From positions 48,725 through 112,724 of the forward strand of contig NZ_SKCD01000024.1 in NCBI RefSeq assembly GCF_006542765.1: 64,000 nt of DNA, read 5' to 3'. Below, piece after piece: positions 43,187-51,272 of this stretch. A program made the translations under genes and the position numbers. Source of the stretch: Paenibacillus luteus. GTDB taxonomy: Bacteria > Bacillota > Bacilli > Paenibacillales > Paenibacillaceae. Each line of letters begins with the position of its first letter. The first letter of the stretch is position 1. Under the pieces are notes generated by a model. The model worked only from the letters and a program-made list of their open reading frames with translations. It was not told where the DNA came from and did not search any database.

Positions 43187-45018
43187 TTAGAAGCCCCTCC
43201 ATTCCCCGCATTCGCGGACAAACCCCAGTCGATAAATCGAACGATTCCTTGATTAAGCACGGCAAGCTCTTGCCGGCTAAGCGGATAATGCCCCATCATT
43301 AACGCATTCGTGTAAAGCATCTCCACGGCCGCAGGAAGCATATCCTTGCTGCCTGAGGAGAATAAGCGGTCAATGAGCGGGTTATCCAGATTGAAATACA
43401 ACGTGGAATATGCGGACTCGCCAAAGCTGCTGCCTAAATTGCCAAGCACGGAGGCCAGCAGATCCGTGCTGGTTTCCTTCGCTTTCTCCAGCGAGCGCAG
43501 CGCGGAGGATTCCTTCGACAGCGTATAGAGAGCCGGCAGCTCAGCAGGCTTGAAGCGTTTCAGCTGGATTTGGCAGCGAAACCGCTGCAGTGTGATGTCG
43601 GCAAGGCGAATCGCATCGTAATGGGCATTTTTCTCCTCCATTGTGAGATCAGTGAACGATAGGGACACGTCCTCTGGCATCAATCGCTCCAGCTCAAGCT
43701 CTGGGTTCATGTAGGCGATCCCCTCCAGCAGCTGATGGTTATAAATATAACCGCCGTTTAACACGAGCAAGGATTGCGCTACGGCTACATGCGTAATTTG
43801 GCGGTATTCGTCGACCGTAGCGGTGTAGTATATCTTTTTCTTCTCGTCGATAAGCTCACCGAGCGTCCGCTCGCCATAGGTGCTCTCGAAGGAGAGCCAT
43901 TTGTAGATAGTGTTCAGGAACGCGGCATCCTCTGCAGCTAGCGCCTTCATTGGCAGGGCGTGGAGCGAAATGATGCGCTGCAGCCGCTCGAGTTCATGGT
44001 TTCCGATGCGCACAAGCTCATCACGGATGGCTTCCCCTAGTTCATCGCGTACGGATTGCAGCCGGTCATCCTCATAAAAATGCTCGCGCGAGGCCGTCGG
44101 CTGCAGCTCATCGGTCCAAATCAGGCATTTGACGAAGAAAGCCCATTCCGGCAAAATATTTTCCGCTTTATCCGAAACCAGCATTTGCTTTAAGTAAACC
44201 TTGTGTGAGCGCCGCGTATTCAGATTTACGCTATGCGGAAGTATGTAGGCGATTCCGCCGGTACGGCCGTTTGCCGTGCGCAGCGGAATGAAATCTTCGA
44301 AGGGCTCCGTAAGGAGGCGGGTTCCGAAATCCAGCACTTCGCGGCGCTTGCCGCGGGCGAGCTCAGGCTCCGCGAACCACACAGGCTGCGTAGCGTTAAT
44401 AGTCTTCTGCTGTCCGCCTGCGACCAGTGTGACCGGATACGGCAGCAAGGCGCCGTAATAGAAGAGCAGCTCTTCGACAGCAGCAGGCTCAAAATAGTCG
44501 GCGCAATCGGCTTTGCAGCGAAGGTACACCTTGGTTCCGATTGCGAGCTGTGTATCGAGCTTGCGAATCGTATAGGTGCCGTCCGGCTTGCCGCGCCATT
44601 CCATGGAAGGGCCGCCCTTGGCCGACTGGGTCAGCACGACAATCTCGTCGCTGACCATAAAACAGGACAAGAGGCCGATCCCGAAGCGGCCGATGAAGGA
44701 GGTTTCCGTCGCAAGGAAGTCCTTGCCGACCTTGGACGAATGGCCGATCATCGCAAGGAACTGATGGATATCCTCTTCCGTTAGGCCGATGCCCGTATCC
44801 TCCACCGTCATCGTAACGTGCTCGCCGCCTCCTGCTATTTCAACAGATACTTTCCCTTTGTAGGAGGGGTCAACGCTGCTTCTTGCCGTAATTGCGTCGG
44901 TTGCATTTTGCAGCAGCTCCCGCAAAAATACCTTTGGACTGCTATATAAGTGATTAGATAATATATTGATCATTCCGCTTAAATTAACCTGAAACCGATA
45001 TTCCTGCTGCTCACTCAT
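43183..45018 (-). CDS. HSP90-family ATP-dependent chaperone (HtpG-like)
   Basis: The protein has 611 residues. The GHKL ATP-binding domain shows the HSP90 motifs LRELLQNATDAITARS (catalytic Glu and Asn), VEDTGIGLTEEDIHQFLAMIGHSSK and SFIGRFGIGLLSCFMVSDEIVV; the middle domain has YLKQMLVSDKAENILPEWAFFVKCLIWTDELQPTASRE. It is divergent from canonical HtpG and belongs to the actinobacterial/Paenibacillus-style HSP90-like group. The C-terminus lacks any MEEVD-like tail. The ATG at 45018 has AGGGAGAG. Confidence 0.92.
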   Translation of the reverse strand: MSEQQEYRFQVNLSGMINILSNHLYSSPKVFLRELLQNATDAITARSSVDPSYKGKVSVEIAGGGEHVTMTVEDTGIGLTEEDIHQFLAMIGHSSKVGKDFLATETSFIGRFGIGLLSCFMVSDEIVVLTQSAKGGPSMEWRGKPDGTYTIRKLDTQLAIGTKVYLRCKADCADYFEPAAVEELLFYYGALLPYPVTLVAGGQQKTINATQPVWFAEPELARGKRREVLDFGTRLLTEPFEDFIPLRTANGRTGGIAYILPHSVNLNTRRSHKVYLKQMLVSDKAENILPEWAFFVKCLIWTDELQPTASREHFYEDDRLQSVRDELGEAIRDELVRIGNHELERLQRIISLHALPMKALAAEDAAFLNTIYKWLSFESTYGERTLGELIDEKKKIYYTATVDEYRQITHVAVAQSLLVLNGGYIYNHQLLEGIAYMNPELELERLMPEDVSLSFTDLTMEEKNAHYDAIRLADITLQRFRCQIQLKRFKPAELPALYTLSKESSALRSLEKAKETSTDLLASVLGNLGSSFGESAYSTLYFNLDNPLIDRLFSSGSKDMLPAAVEMLYTNALMMGHYPLSRQELAVLNQGIVRFIDWGLSANAGNGGASK

Positions 45019-45128
45019 CGGACACTCTCCCTTAATCGTTGTATTCGAATGGCTCCTATGCTGGCGGGTATAACCAATAGTTTACTATTATTTTGTGTTT
45101 TATTTCCAATGTTGGTTGAATAATAAGA

Positions 45129-45163
45129 CTAAGGTCTTGACTCTTTATGAGTCCTAAGACCTT
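45129..45163 (+). other. Hairpin in the region upstream of dbpA
   Basis: TAAGGTCTTGACTC (45129-45142) pairs with GAGTCCTAAGACCTTA (45148-45163), with a 2-base bulge and loop TTTAT. There is no T-run. It lies between the divergent HSP90 gene and the dbpA leader ORF and may be an operator or a 5' UTR element. Confidence 0.5.
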
Positions 45164-45209
45164 ATGCCTAAGCTTCAGCAAACCGTTTACACGTGGAGGG
45201 GAAAGGTTT

Positions 45210-45290
45210 ATGAATCAAAAGGCCAGCGAGTATGCTATGCTTAAAGTTACGAATAAACTACATGTGCAGAAGAGGTCTATAGATGAGTGA
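45210..45290 (+). CDS. 26-residue leader ORF overlapping the dbpA start
   Basis: The ATG at 45210 follows a very strong GGAGGGGAAAGG. The frame reads MNQKASEYAML...KRSIDE and stops at 45288-45290, 8 bases inside dbpA in another frame. The ribosome site of dbpA (AGAAGAGG) lies within this ORF. The layout suggests translational coupling or a regulatory leader peptide. The peptide is basic in its second half; no family is recognised. Confidence 0.55.
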   Translation: MNQKASEYAMLKVTNKLHVQKRSIDE

Positions 45291-46731
45291 AATCAAATTT
45301 TCGGATTATAAATTAAGCCAAGAAATCGTGCGGGCGCTAGAGAGCCTGTCCTATGAAACGCCAACCGAGGTGCAGCGCGAGGTAATTCCCGTGGCGCTTG
45401 CTCAGAAGGATCTGGTGGTTAAATCCCAGACAGGCAGCGGCAAGACGGCAGCCTACGGCATTCCGCTGTGTGAGCTAGTCGATTGGAACGAGAACAAGCC
45501 GCAGGTGCTTGTACTGACACCGACAAGAGAGCTTGCGCTTCAAGTCAATGAGGATATTACGAACATCGGGCGCTTCAAGCGGATTAAATCCATGGCGGTT
45601 TACGGCAAAGCTCCTTTCCATATCCAGAAGGCGGAGCTGAAGCAAAGAACGCATATGGTTGTAGGTACGCCTGGGCGCGTGCATGACCATATCGAGCGGG
45701 GCACGCTGGCCATTGAGAAGATTAAATATTTGGTCATCGACGAAGCCGATGAAATGCTGAATATGGGCTTTATCGAGCAGGTGCAGGCGATTATTCAACA
45801 GCTTCCAACGGAAAGGGTAACAATGCTGTTCTCAGCGACGTTCCCGGAGGATGTGGCCAAGCTGTCGCGCAGATATATGAAGGAACCTGTAGAGGTAGAA
45901 ATCAAGGCTTCGGGACTGACTACGGCGACGATCGAGCATGCGGTCATCGAGGTAAAGGAAGCGGACAAGTTCAAGCTGCTGCAGGACGTGATGATTACCG
46001 AAAATCCGGATAGCTGCATCATCTTCTGCCGCACGCAGGAGAACGTGGACCAAGTATTCAGACAGATGGCTGATCTCTCGTATCCTTGCGATCGCATTCA
46101 CGGCGGCATGGAGCAGGATGAGCGCTTTGAAGTTATGAATGCTTTCCGAAGGGGACAGTTCCGTTATCTGGTTGCGACAGACGTAGCGGCTAGAGGCATC
46201 GATATTACGAATATTACCCATGTCATTAACTTCGATATTCCGCTGGAGAAAGAAAGCTACGTTCACCGTACCGGACGGACGGGACGGGCGGGCAAGACGG
46301 GCAAGGCCATTACGTTTGTCGCGCCTAAGGATGGAAGGCGACTAGCGGAGATCGAGGATTATATCGGATTCCCTATTGCCAAAGCCAAGGCTCCTTCCGA
46401 AGAGGCGGTTGATCTTCGTCGCGAGGATTTCGAGCAGAAGCTGAATATTGGTCCGGTCCTTAAGAAGGATAAGCGCGAGCAATTGAACAAGCAGATCATG
46501 AAGCTGAACTTCAACGGCGGCAAGAAAAAGAAGCTTCGGGCCGTGGACTTTGTCGGTACGATCGCCAAGATTGAAGGCGTCTCAGCCGACGATATCGGGA
46601 TCATTACCATTCTCGACAATGTTACGGACGTTGAAATATTGAACGGAAAAGGCTCACTCGTGCTTGAGGTGATGCGTAATACAACGGTTAAAGGCAAACA
46701 ACTGAAGGTTCGCAGAGGGAATAAGTCCTAA
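45283..46731 (+). CDS. dbpA: DEAD-box RNA helicase DbpA with rRNA-binding domain
   Basis: The protein has 482 residues. Helicase motifs are SQTGSGKTAAYGIP, PTRELALQ, VGTPGR, VIDEADEML, LFSATFP, IIFCRTQ, VATDVAARGID and HRTGRTGRAGKTG. The C-terminal domain (about 405-482; RAVDFVGTIAKIEGVSADDIGIITILDNVTDVEILNGKG) is the DbpA RNA-binding RRM that recognises 23S rRNA hairpin 92. It acts in large-subunit assembly. It starts at 45283 after AGAAGAGG. Confidence 0.95.
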   Translation: MSEIKFSDYKLSQEIVRALESLSYETPTEVQREVIPVALAQKDLVVKSQTGSGKTAAYGIPLCELVDWNENKPQVLVLTPTRELALQVNEDITNIGRFKRIKSMAVYGKAPFHIQKAELKQRTHMVVGTPGRVHDHIERGTLAIEKIKYLVIDEADEMLNMGFIEQVQAIIQQLPTERVTMLFSATFPEDVAKLSRRYMKEPVEVEIKASGLTTATIEHAVIEVKEADKFKLLQDVMITENPDSCIIFCRTQENVDQVFRQMADLSYPCDRIHGGMEQDERFEVMNAFRRGQFRYLVATDVAARGIDITNITHVINFDIPLEKESYVHRTGRTGRAGKTGKAITFVAPKDGRRLAEIEDYIGFPIAKAKAPSEEAVDLRREDFEQKLNIGPVLKKDKREQLNKQIMKLNFNGGKKKKLRAVDFVGTIAKIEGVSADDIGIITILDNVTDVEILNGKGSLVLEVMRNTTVKGKQLKVRRGNKS

Positions 46732-46759
46732 GACAAAGCGCGGGTTGGAAGGGGGGGCG

Positions 46760-47320
46760 ATGACGATCGAGAGCCTCGTCTACCAGATCGTGTTACTATC
46801 GGTGGCCGCAGCCGTGCTGGCTGCGGTCTTATCTATTGTCTATGTTAGCTGGCGCAACGGCATTTCGCCCATGCCTGCATCGGAGCCTGTCAGGCGAGCG
46901 GTTATTTCGGCGATTCGAAAGCTCCCAGGAGGGAGCGGGGGGTTGATGGTAGAGGCAGGCTCGGGCTGGGGAACGCTGGCATTGCAAATCGGAAGAAGCA
47001 CGAAAGGCTGGCGAATTATAGGGATCGAAAATTCACTTATCCCCATGTGGATATCTTTTTTGGCAGCCAAATTGGATCAAAGCCGGAATGTAACGTTCGT
47101 TAGAGGCGATTTATACACATATTTGTACCGGGATGTGGATATGGTTGTGTGTTATCTCTTTCCAGGAGCGATGCAGCGGTTAAGCGAGGTATTTCGCGAT
47201 CAGTTGAAACCTGGCACGCATATCATTAGCGTCTGCTTTGCGCTGCCGGGTTGGAAGCCAGAGCAGATTGTGGTTTGCCGTGATATGTATCGAACTAAGC
47301 TTTATCTCTATACGGCCTGA
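46760..47320 (+). CDS. Membrane-anchored class I SAM-dependent methyltransferase
   Basis: The protein has 186 residues from the ATG at 46760, directly after GGAAGGGGGGG. A membrane helix (about 10-32) precedes a Rossmann-type domain with motif I VEAGSGWGTLALQIG, IIGIENSLIP and post-motif FVRGDLYTYLYRDVDMVVCYLFP. This layout resembles small membrane-tethered methyltransferase-like proteins. The substrate is unknown. The gap to dbpA is 28 bases, so it is in the same operon. Confidence 0.85.
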   Translation: MTIESLVYQIVLLSVAAAVLAAVLSIVYVSWRNGISPMPASEPVRRAVISAIRKLPGGSGGLMVEAGSGWGTLALQIGRSTKGWRIIGIENSLIPMWISFLAAKLDQSRNVTFVRGDLYTYLYRDVDMVVCYLFPGAMQRLSEVFRDQLKPGTHIISVCFALPGWKPEQIVVCRDMYRTKLYLYTA

Positions 47321-47353
47321 AGAGGGAAACGGGAAAAGAGGTGGCATCCTTTC

Positions 47354-47968
47354 ATGCAGATGAGCATTAAGGAACAATTCGGAGATATCGACATTTATTT
47401 ATTCGATCAGCTGTTGAAAGGCCGGATCACGAAGGAGCTGCGCATCCTCGATGCTGGCTGCGGGTCGGGAAGGAACATCGCCTATTTGCTCCGCGAGGGC
47501 TACGAGGTGTATGCCACCGACCGTTCGGAGGCTGCGGTTTTGGAGGTGCAGAAGCTCGGAGCTGCTTTAGTGCCTGATTGGCAGAAGGATCGGGCGTGCG
47601 TGGAAGCGGTTGAGCAGTTGAGCTTCCCTGATAGGAGCTTTGATTTTGTCATCAGCAGCGCAGTGCTGCATTTTGCGGAGCATGAGGCCCATTTTGAGCA
47701 AATGGTCCAAGAGCTTTGGCGTGTACTGAAGCCCGGTGGAAGGCTGTTCGCGCGCTTGGCATCTTCGATTGGAATGGAATCGGCTATGCAGCCGCTTGGC
47801 AATGAGCGTTATTTGCTCCCCGACGGCAGCACTCGTTTTCTCGTGAATGAGGAACGCCTGCTGCAAATGACCAAAAAGCTGAACGGCGAGTTATATGAGC
47901 CTCTCAAAACCGTTATCGTAGCCGGAAAGCGCTGCATGACGACTTGGTGTATACAGAAGCTTGGCTAA
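47354..47968 (+). CDS. Class I SAM-dependent methyltransferase (Methyltransf_11 type)
   Basis: The protein has 204 residues, with motif I ILDAGCGSGRNIAYLLREGYEVYATDRSEAAV, motif IV region FDFVISSAVLHFAEH and LWRVLKPGGRLFARL. It is soluble; the substrate is unknown. It lies 33 bases after the previous methyltransferase gene and is followed by a strong terminator, so it ends the dbpA operon. The ATG at 47360 is an alternative start. Confidence 0.9.
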   Translation: MQMSIKEQFGDIDIYLFDQLLKGRITKELRILDAGCGSGRNIAYLLREGYEVYATDRSEAAVLEVQKLGAALVPDWQKDRACVEAVEQLSFPDRSFDFVISSAVLHFAEHEAHFEQMVQELWRVLKPGGRLFARLASSIGMESAMQPLGNERYLLPDGSTRFLVNEERLLQMTKKLNGELYEPLKTVIVAGKRCMTTWCIQKLG

Positions 47969-47979
47969 GCATGATTTTA

Positions 47980-48029
47980 ACCCGTACGTCGGACACTTTC
48001 GCAAAAGTGACCAACGTGCGGTTTTTTTT
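47980..48029 (+). terminator. Terminator of the dbpA operon
   Basis: A long hairpin centred on CACTTT-CGC-AAAAGTG, with imperfect outer pairing of ACCCGTACGTCGG and CCAACGTGCGGT, is followed by eight T's. Confidence 0.85.
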
Positions 48030-48484
48030 GGTTTTCATTTAGAATGAACTATTAAATCGACAAATGATAGGTGTAGAAAATCAGGCTTTCAGCTGCCTCC
48101 TTATCTGAGCTTCCGTTTCAATATGTCTTCGTTTTGACCTCGTTATGACGACTTCCTATTTGATTTAGCAGGAATTTATGGCGTTATTTTTATGGAATTT
48201 TGTTATTCGGGATGTTTAGCTGCAAACGTTGACTTTAATTTTGATATTGTTCATGATAAGCTTTTGTAGTCAGTCATTTTTCTTATACATTGGAAGGAGG
48301 GATACCGGATGAAAAAAAGATCGATCAAATCGCTGTCTTGGGGCATCGGGTATTCCACTGCTGTTTTTTTCTAGAATGAATGTGGACGGGATAGGTCTGT
48401 CAACAATTCGGAAATTAAAAAAACAGTGAAAATGGATCACCGTAATTTGGCGGTTGATTTTCAATTTATAAGGAGACTTTATCC
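48030..48484. other. AT-rich region before ridA with a short signal-peptide-like ORF
   Basis: A plausible promoter is TTGACT (48229-48234), 17 bp, CATGAT (48252-48257). The 21-codon ORF at 48309 follows. The first 200 bases show nothing recognisable. Confidence 0.5.
48309..48374 (+). CDS. 21-residue ORF, possible truncated or frameshifted small gene
   Basis: The ATG at 48309 follows an excellent GGAAGGAGGG. The product MKKRSIKSLSWGIGYSTAVFF ends at a TAG right after a run of seven T's. Removing one T would extend the frame to about 39 residues (continuing SRMNVDGIGLS) with a stop near 48431. It may be a genuine micro-peptide or a small gene broken at the homopolymer. No family is recognised. 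Confidence 0.4.
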   Translation: MKKRSIKSLSWGIGYSTAVFF

Positions 48485-48889
48485 ATGATGAATTCAAACC
48501 ATAACGTTGTACAACGATATAATCCGGAAAATATAGCGAAACCTGTCGGTGGATATAGCCTTGTGACTAAGATCAGCAGACATGCGGAGATGTATGTGTT
48601 TTCTGGTCAAGTTGGCGTGGACATGAACGAGCATATCCCTTCGGACTTCAATCAGCAGGTGACCAATACGATGGGCAATATTGTTGCGATTCTTGCTTCT
48701 CAGAAGCTGACTCCCGATCATGTGGTTAAGGTTAATATCTGGGCAACGGAAGAAATTGATTGGGACCATTTCTATGGCGTTTGGAATCAAACCTTCGGCG
48801 ATACGCCTCCTTCCATGACCATTGCTTATGTTCAAGGATTAGGTTTGCCTGAATTAAAAATTGAACTGGACGTGTGGGCCGCTGGTTAA
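48485..48889 (+). CDS. RidA-family protein (YjgF/YER057c/UK114)
   Basis: The protein has 134 residues: YVFSGQVGVDMNEHIPSDFNQQVTNTMGNIVAILASQKLTPDHVVKVNIWAT and PSMTIAYVQGLGLPELKIELDVWAA. RidA-like proteins are trimers that often deaminate reactive enamines or imines; this one has no clear catalytic Arg in the usual place, so it may be a non-RidA1 subgroup. The ATG at 48485 follows AAGGAGAC. It is monocistronic. Confidence 0.9.
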   Translation: MMNSNHNVVQRYNPENIAKPVGGYSLVTKISRHAEMYVFSGQVGVDMNEHIPSDFNQQVTNTMGNIVAILASQKLTPDHVVKVNIWATEEIDWDHFYGVWNQTFGDTPPSMTIAYVQGLGLPELKIELDVWAAG

Positions 48890-48960
48890 CGCAGTCCGCC
48901 AAATAGAGAGTGAAGCCACTTAGCAGTGGTGCGAAATGCAAGCTGCGAAGGTGAGAATAG

Positions 48961-48992
48961 AAAGAGCCGCCCCATTCATGGGGCGGCTCTTT
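48961..48992. terminator. Bidirectional terminator between ridA and the TetR gene
   Basis: AAAGAGCCGCCCCAT pairs perfectly with ATGGGGCGGCTCTTT, with short A/T flanks on both sides. Confidence 0.9.
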
Positions 48993-49046
48993 CTATTTGC
49001 GGCAGAACACGGGCGAGGCCTGACCAATCCTGCATGTCTATTTCTA

Positions 49047-49718
49047 TTAATCCTGCTTGTTTAGAATTCCTTGCAGGATGACCTCAAGCCCCCAATGAAA
49101 CCGTTCCTTGCCGCCGGAGGATGTCATTTCGTCCTTCAGGCCCGCGAGTAGCGGATAACGTGACGCATCAAGCGTCTGGTAAGAAGCGGTAAGCGCGTGG
49201 AGCGGCGAGCCCTTCTGATTGCGGGAAGCTTGTTCGAAAGCGACCGAAGCCGGGTAAAGCAGCAGCAGATCGACTCCCCAAGCTGCCGAAGTGGAGCGGA
49301 TGCCTCCTTCATGCAGCCGCTCAAGAATATACTCCGTCAACGCTAACGAATGGGGTCCGACGGGAATGGTCGTAAGCGCAAGCTCAGCGATGCCCGGGGT
49401 CTCATACAAAACCATGAGATACGAGTTTAGCGCATCGAACAGGTTCGTTTTCCAGGAGCCTTCTTGGACATCAGGCAATGCCATCTTGCCAAGCCCGTGA
49501 TCTAACACATAAGCGCTTAGCTCCTGCAGGTTTGTGACATAGACATAAAGCGAAGAAGGGCCCGTATCTAGTGCTTTGGCGATTTTTCGCATGCTTAGCC
49601 CGGATGGGCCTTCACTTTTTAATAACTCCAAGGCGGTCTTTATAATGAGCTCTTTGCTTAGCGGCTCCTTGGCAGGCCGCGAACGACGACTGATAATGGT
49701 TCGAGTAGGTTTATCCAT
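49047..49718 (-). CDS. TetR-family transcriptional regulator (TetR_C_1 type)
   Basis: The protein has 223 residues. The N-terminal helix-turn-helix (KELIIKTALELLKSEGPSGLSMRKIAKALDTGPSSLYVYVTNLQELSAYVLDHGL) is followed by a ligand-binding domain of the tetracycline-repressor C-terminal type. It lies 51 bases after the Tet(X)-like gene on the same strand and probably represses it. A promoter fits just upstream: TTTACT, 17 bp, TATAAG (49725-49753). Confidence 0.92.
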   Translation of the reverse strand: MDKPTRTIISRRSRPAKEPLSKELIIKTALELLKSEGPSGLSMRKIAKALDTGPSSLYVYVTNLQELSAYVLDHGLGKMALPDVQEGSWKTNLFDALNSYLMVLYETPGIAELALTTIPVGPHSLALTEYILERLHEGGIRSTSAAWGVDLLLLYPASVAFEQASRNQKGSPLHALTASYQTLDASRYPLLAGLKDEMTSSGGKERFHWGLEVILQGILNKQD

Positions 49719-49724
49719 AGTTTC

Positions 49725-49753
49725 CTTATAGCATGCCCGCTTAAATTAGTAAA
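49725..49753 (-). promoter_or_regulatory. Promoter of the TetR gene
   Basis: On the minus strand TTTACT (49748-49753), a 17-bp spacer and TATAAG (49725-49730). The TetR gene can be transcribed from here as well as from the upstream monooxygenase promoter. Confidence 0.6.
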
Positions 49754-49769
49754 CAATCGGGCGCGCTTT

Positions 49770-50948
49770 TTAGTGCTGCCCATGAAATTGAGTCATCATC
49801 TGGCTAAGCTTCGCTGCGGCATCATCGCCAAAGCAAAGCTTTAGGCTATCATCTGACTCCGCAGCTGATTTAGAGGAATAGCCATACATCTTCTGCTCGT
49901 AGTCGGAGATGGCTTTGTTGATATCGTCGTGCTGCACGAGGGACAATGCGAGCTCTGTAGCATCCAGCATCGCCAGGTTCGCACCTTCTCCAGCAAACGG
50001 TGACATCACATGGGCAGCATCGCCGATCATCGTGATGCCCGGCTTATGCTCCCACGTCAGACCGACAGGGAGCATATAAATGCGTCTTGGCAGCAGAGGG
50101 CCATCGGCATCGCTGATATATTTGGTTAGGGATTCATCCCAATCGCTATACTGCTGAAGCAGCTGCCGCTTTGCCTCCTCGGGTTGGTCAAAGGGAATGC
50201 CGCAAGTATCCAGCCAATCCTGCTCGACTTTAAAGCTCAGATATACCCGGATGGTTCCGTCTCCATTCAACTGGCCGATAATGGCTTTATGGTCGGAGAG
50301 TGCGAACATTTTGCCGCGTCCGTTGAAAGCGGCGATTTCAGGATGAATTGCGACAGCATTCCGCAAGCTAATCTCAACCATGCTGAGCCCGGTGTAGGCT
50401 GGCACGGCATCCGTAAGAAGCGGGCGAATGCGGGAGAAGGCGCCATCGGCTGCTACGACAAGATGCACAGTGTCCACGTGCCCGTTCTCGAAGCGAAGCT
50501 CGTGCATACCATTTTCCAAGGAAATGGCTTGGTCCAGCTTATATCCCCAGCGGATGCAGCCCGGATCGAGAGCATCAAGCAACAGCCGGCGCAGCGTGCC
50601 GCGATCGATCTCGGGACGTTGTCCTTCATCGGTGTCATCGGGATCAGCGACTTCATCCCAATAGTTTCTTCCGGTTTTATCGAAAATGCGGAAATCTTCT
50701 CCTTCATAGCGGGCAATGGCTTGAAACTGCTCATACAAGCCAGCTTCTTTGAGCGCTCGTTGTCCGGACTCCGCATGCAGATCCAACGAACCGCCCTGCT
50801 GCTTGCTCGATGGCGAAGCTTCGCGTTCATAGACGACGGTCGGTATGCCGTGTCTCTGGAGAATGAGGGCAAGAGTCAGCCCGCCAGGACCTCCGCCGAC
50901 GATGGCTATGCGTTGTTGTTTCTTTGTTACTGCGTTTGTAGTTGTCAT
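49770..50948 (-). CDS. Tet(X)-like FAD-dependent monooxygenase
   Basis: The protein has 392 residues from the ATG at 50948, chosen for GAGGTG upstream; the longer frame has no site. FAD motif IAIVGGGPGGLTLALIL, then QGGSLDLHAESGQRALKEAGL, PEIDRGTLRRLLLDAL, YSDWDE and TMIGDAAHVMSPFAGEGANLAMLDA align well with Tet(X). Tet(X) hydroxylates tetracyclines using NADPH and oxygen; whether this protein does so is not knowable from sequence, as the family is broad. The adjacent TetR gene and tandem operators point to an inducible detoxification unit. Confidence 0.9.
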   Translation of the reverse strand: MTTTNAVTKKQQRIAIVGGGPGGLTLALILQRHGIPTVVYEREASPSSKQQGGSLDLHAESGQRALKEAGLYEQFQAIARYEGEDFRIFDKTGRNYWDEVADPDDTDEGQRPEIDRGTLRRLLLDALDPGCIRWGYKLDQAISLENGMHELRFENGHVDTVHLVVAADGAFSRIRPLLTDAVPAYTGLSMVEISLRNAVAIHPEIAAFNGRGKMFALSDHKAIIGQLNGDGTIRVYLSFKVEQDWLDTCGIPFDQPEEAKRQLLQQYSDWDESLTKYISDADGPLLPRRIYMLPVGLTWEHKPGITMIGDAAHVMSPFAGEGANLAMLDATELALSLVQHDDINKAISDYEQKMYGYSSKSAAESDDSLKLCFGDDAAAKLSQMMTQFHGQH

Positions 50949-50991
50949 GATAGTCAACACCTCGGTATTAGATTTGAAATGAATTGATCTA

Positions 50992-51033
50992 GTTATACCA
51001 TAACGAACAATGTTCGTAAAGAACAATGTTCGT
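50992..51033 (-). promoter_or_regulatory. Promoter with tandem TetR-type operators before the monooxygenase gene
   Basis: ACGAACAATGTTCGT (51003-51017, perfect arms) and GAACAATGTTC (51021-51031, perfect arms) repeat the 13-mer GAACAATGTTCGT at a 16-bp step. On the minus strand TTTACG (51015-51020), a 17-bp spacer and TATAAC (50992-50997) form the promoter, so one palindrome covers the spacer and the other overlaps the upstream edge of the -35. Confidence 0.85.
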
Positions 51034-51208
51034 TAAAGGTGAGAATGCTTTTTGGATGGATTCCCATCATCTGTGCAAGACACTCAAAGCGCTGCTGATG
51101 GATTGGAAGCCGCTTTTGATCAAAATCAGGTGGCGCATTTCTTGCTAGAAAGGTGGTTTGACAGTATTCAGGAGAAGACGAGAGGCGATCAAAGCAATAA
51201 AAAAACCG

Positions 51209-51230
51209 AAATGCCTTCGACTGGGCATTT
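51209..51230 (-). terminator. Terminator of the quinone oxidoreductase gene
   Basis: AAATGCC pairs with GGCATTT; on the minus strand it runs into CGGTTTTTTT. Confidence 0.8.
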
Positions 51231-51272
51231 TCATCCCGATACGATGGGCAATCCGGTAGAAACGATGTTAGC

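Larger units (their letters stand above)
50949..51272. other. Gap between the monooxygenase promoter and the quinone oxidoreductase gene
   Basis: Beyond the tandem operators, about 170 bases (51040-51208) contain a short plus-strand frame that reads into the antisense of the next gene; I do not support it as a gene. The right end holds a terminator. Confidence 0.6.
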
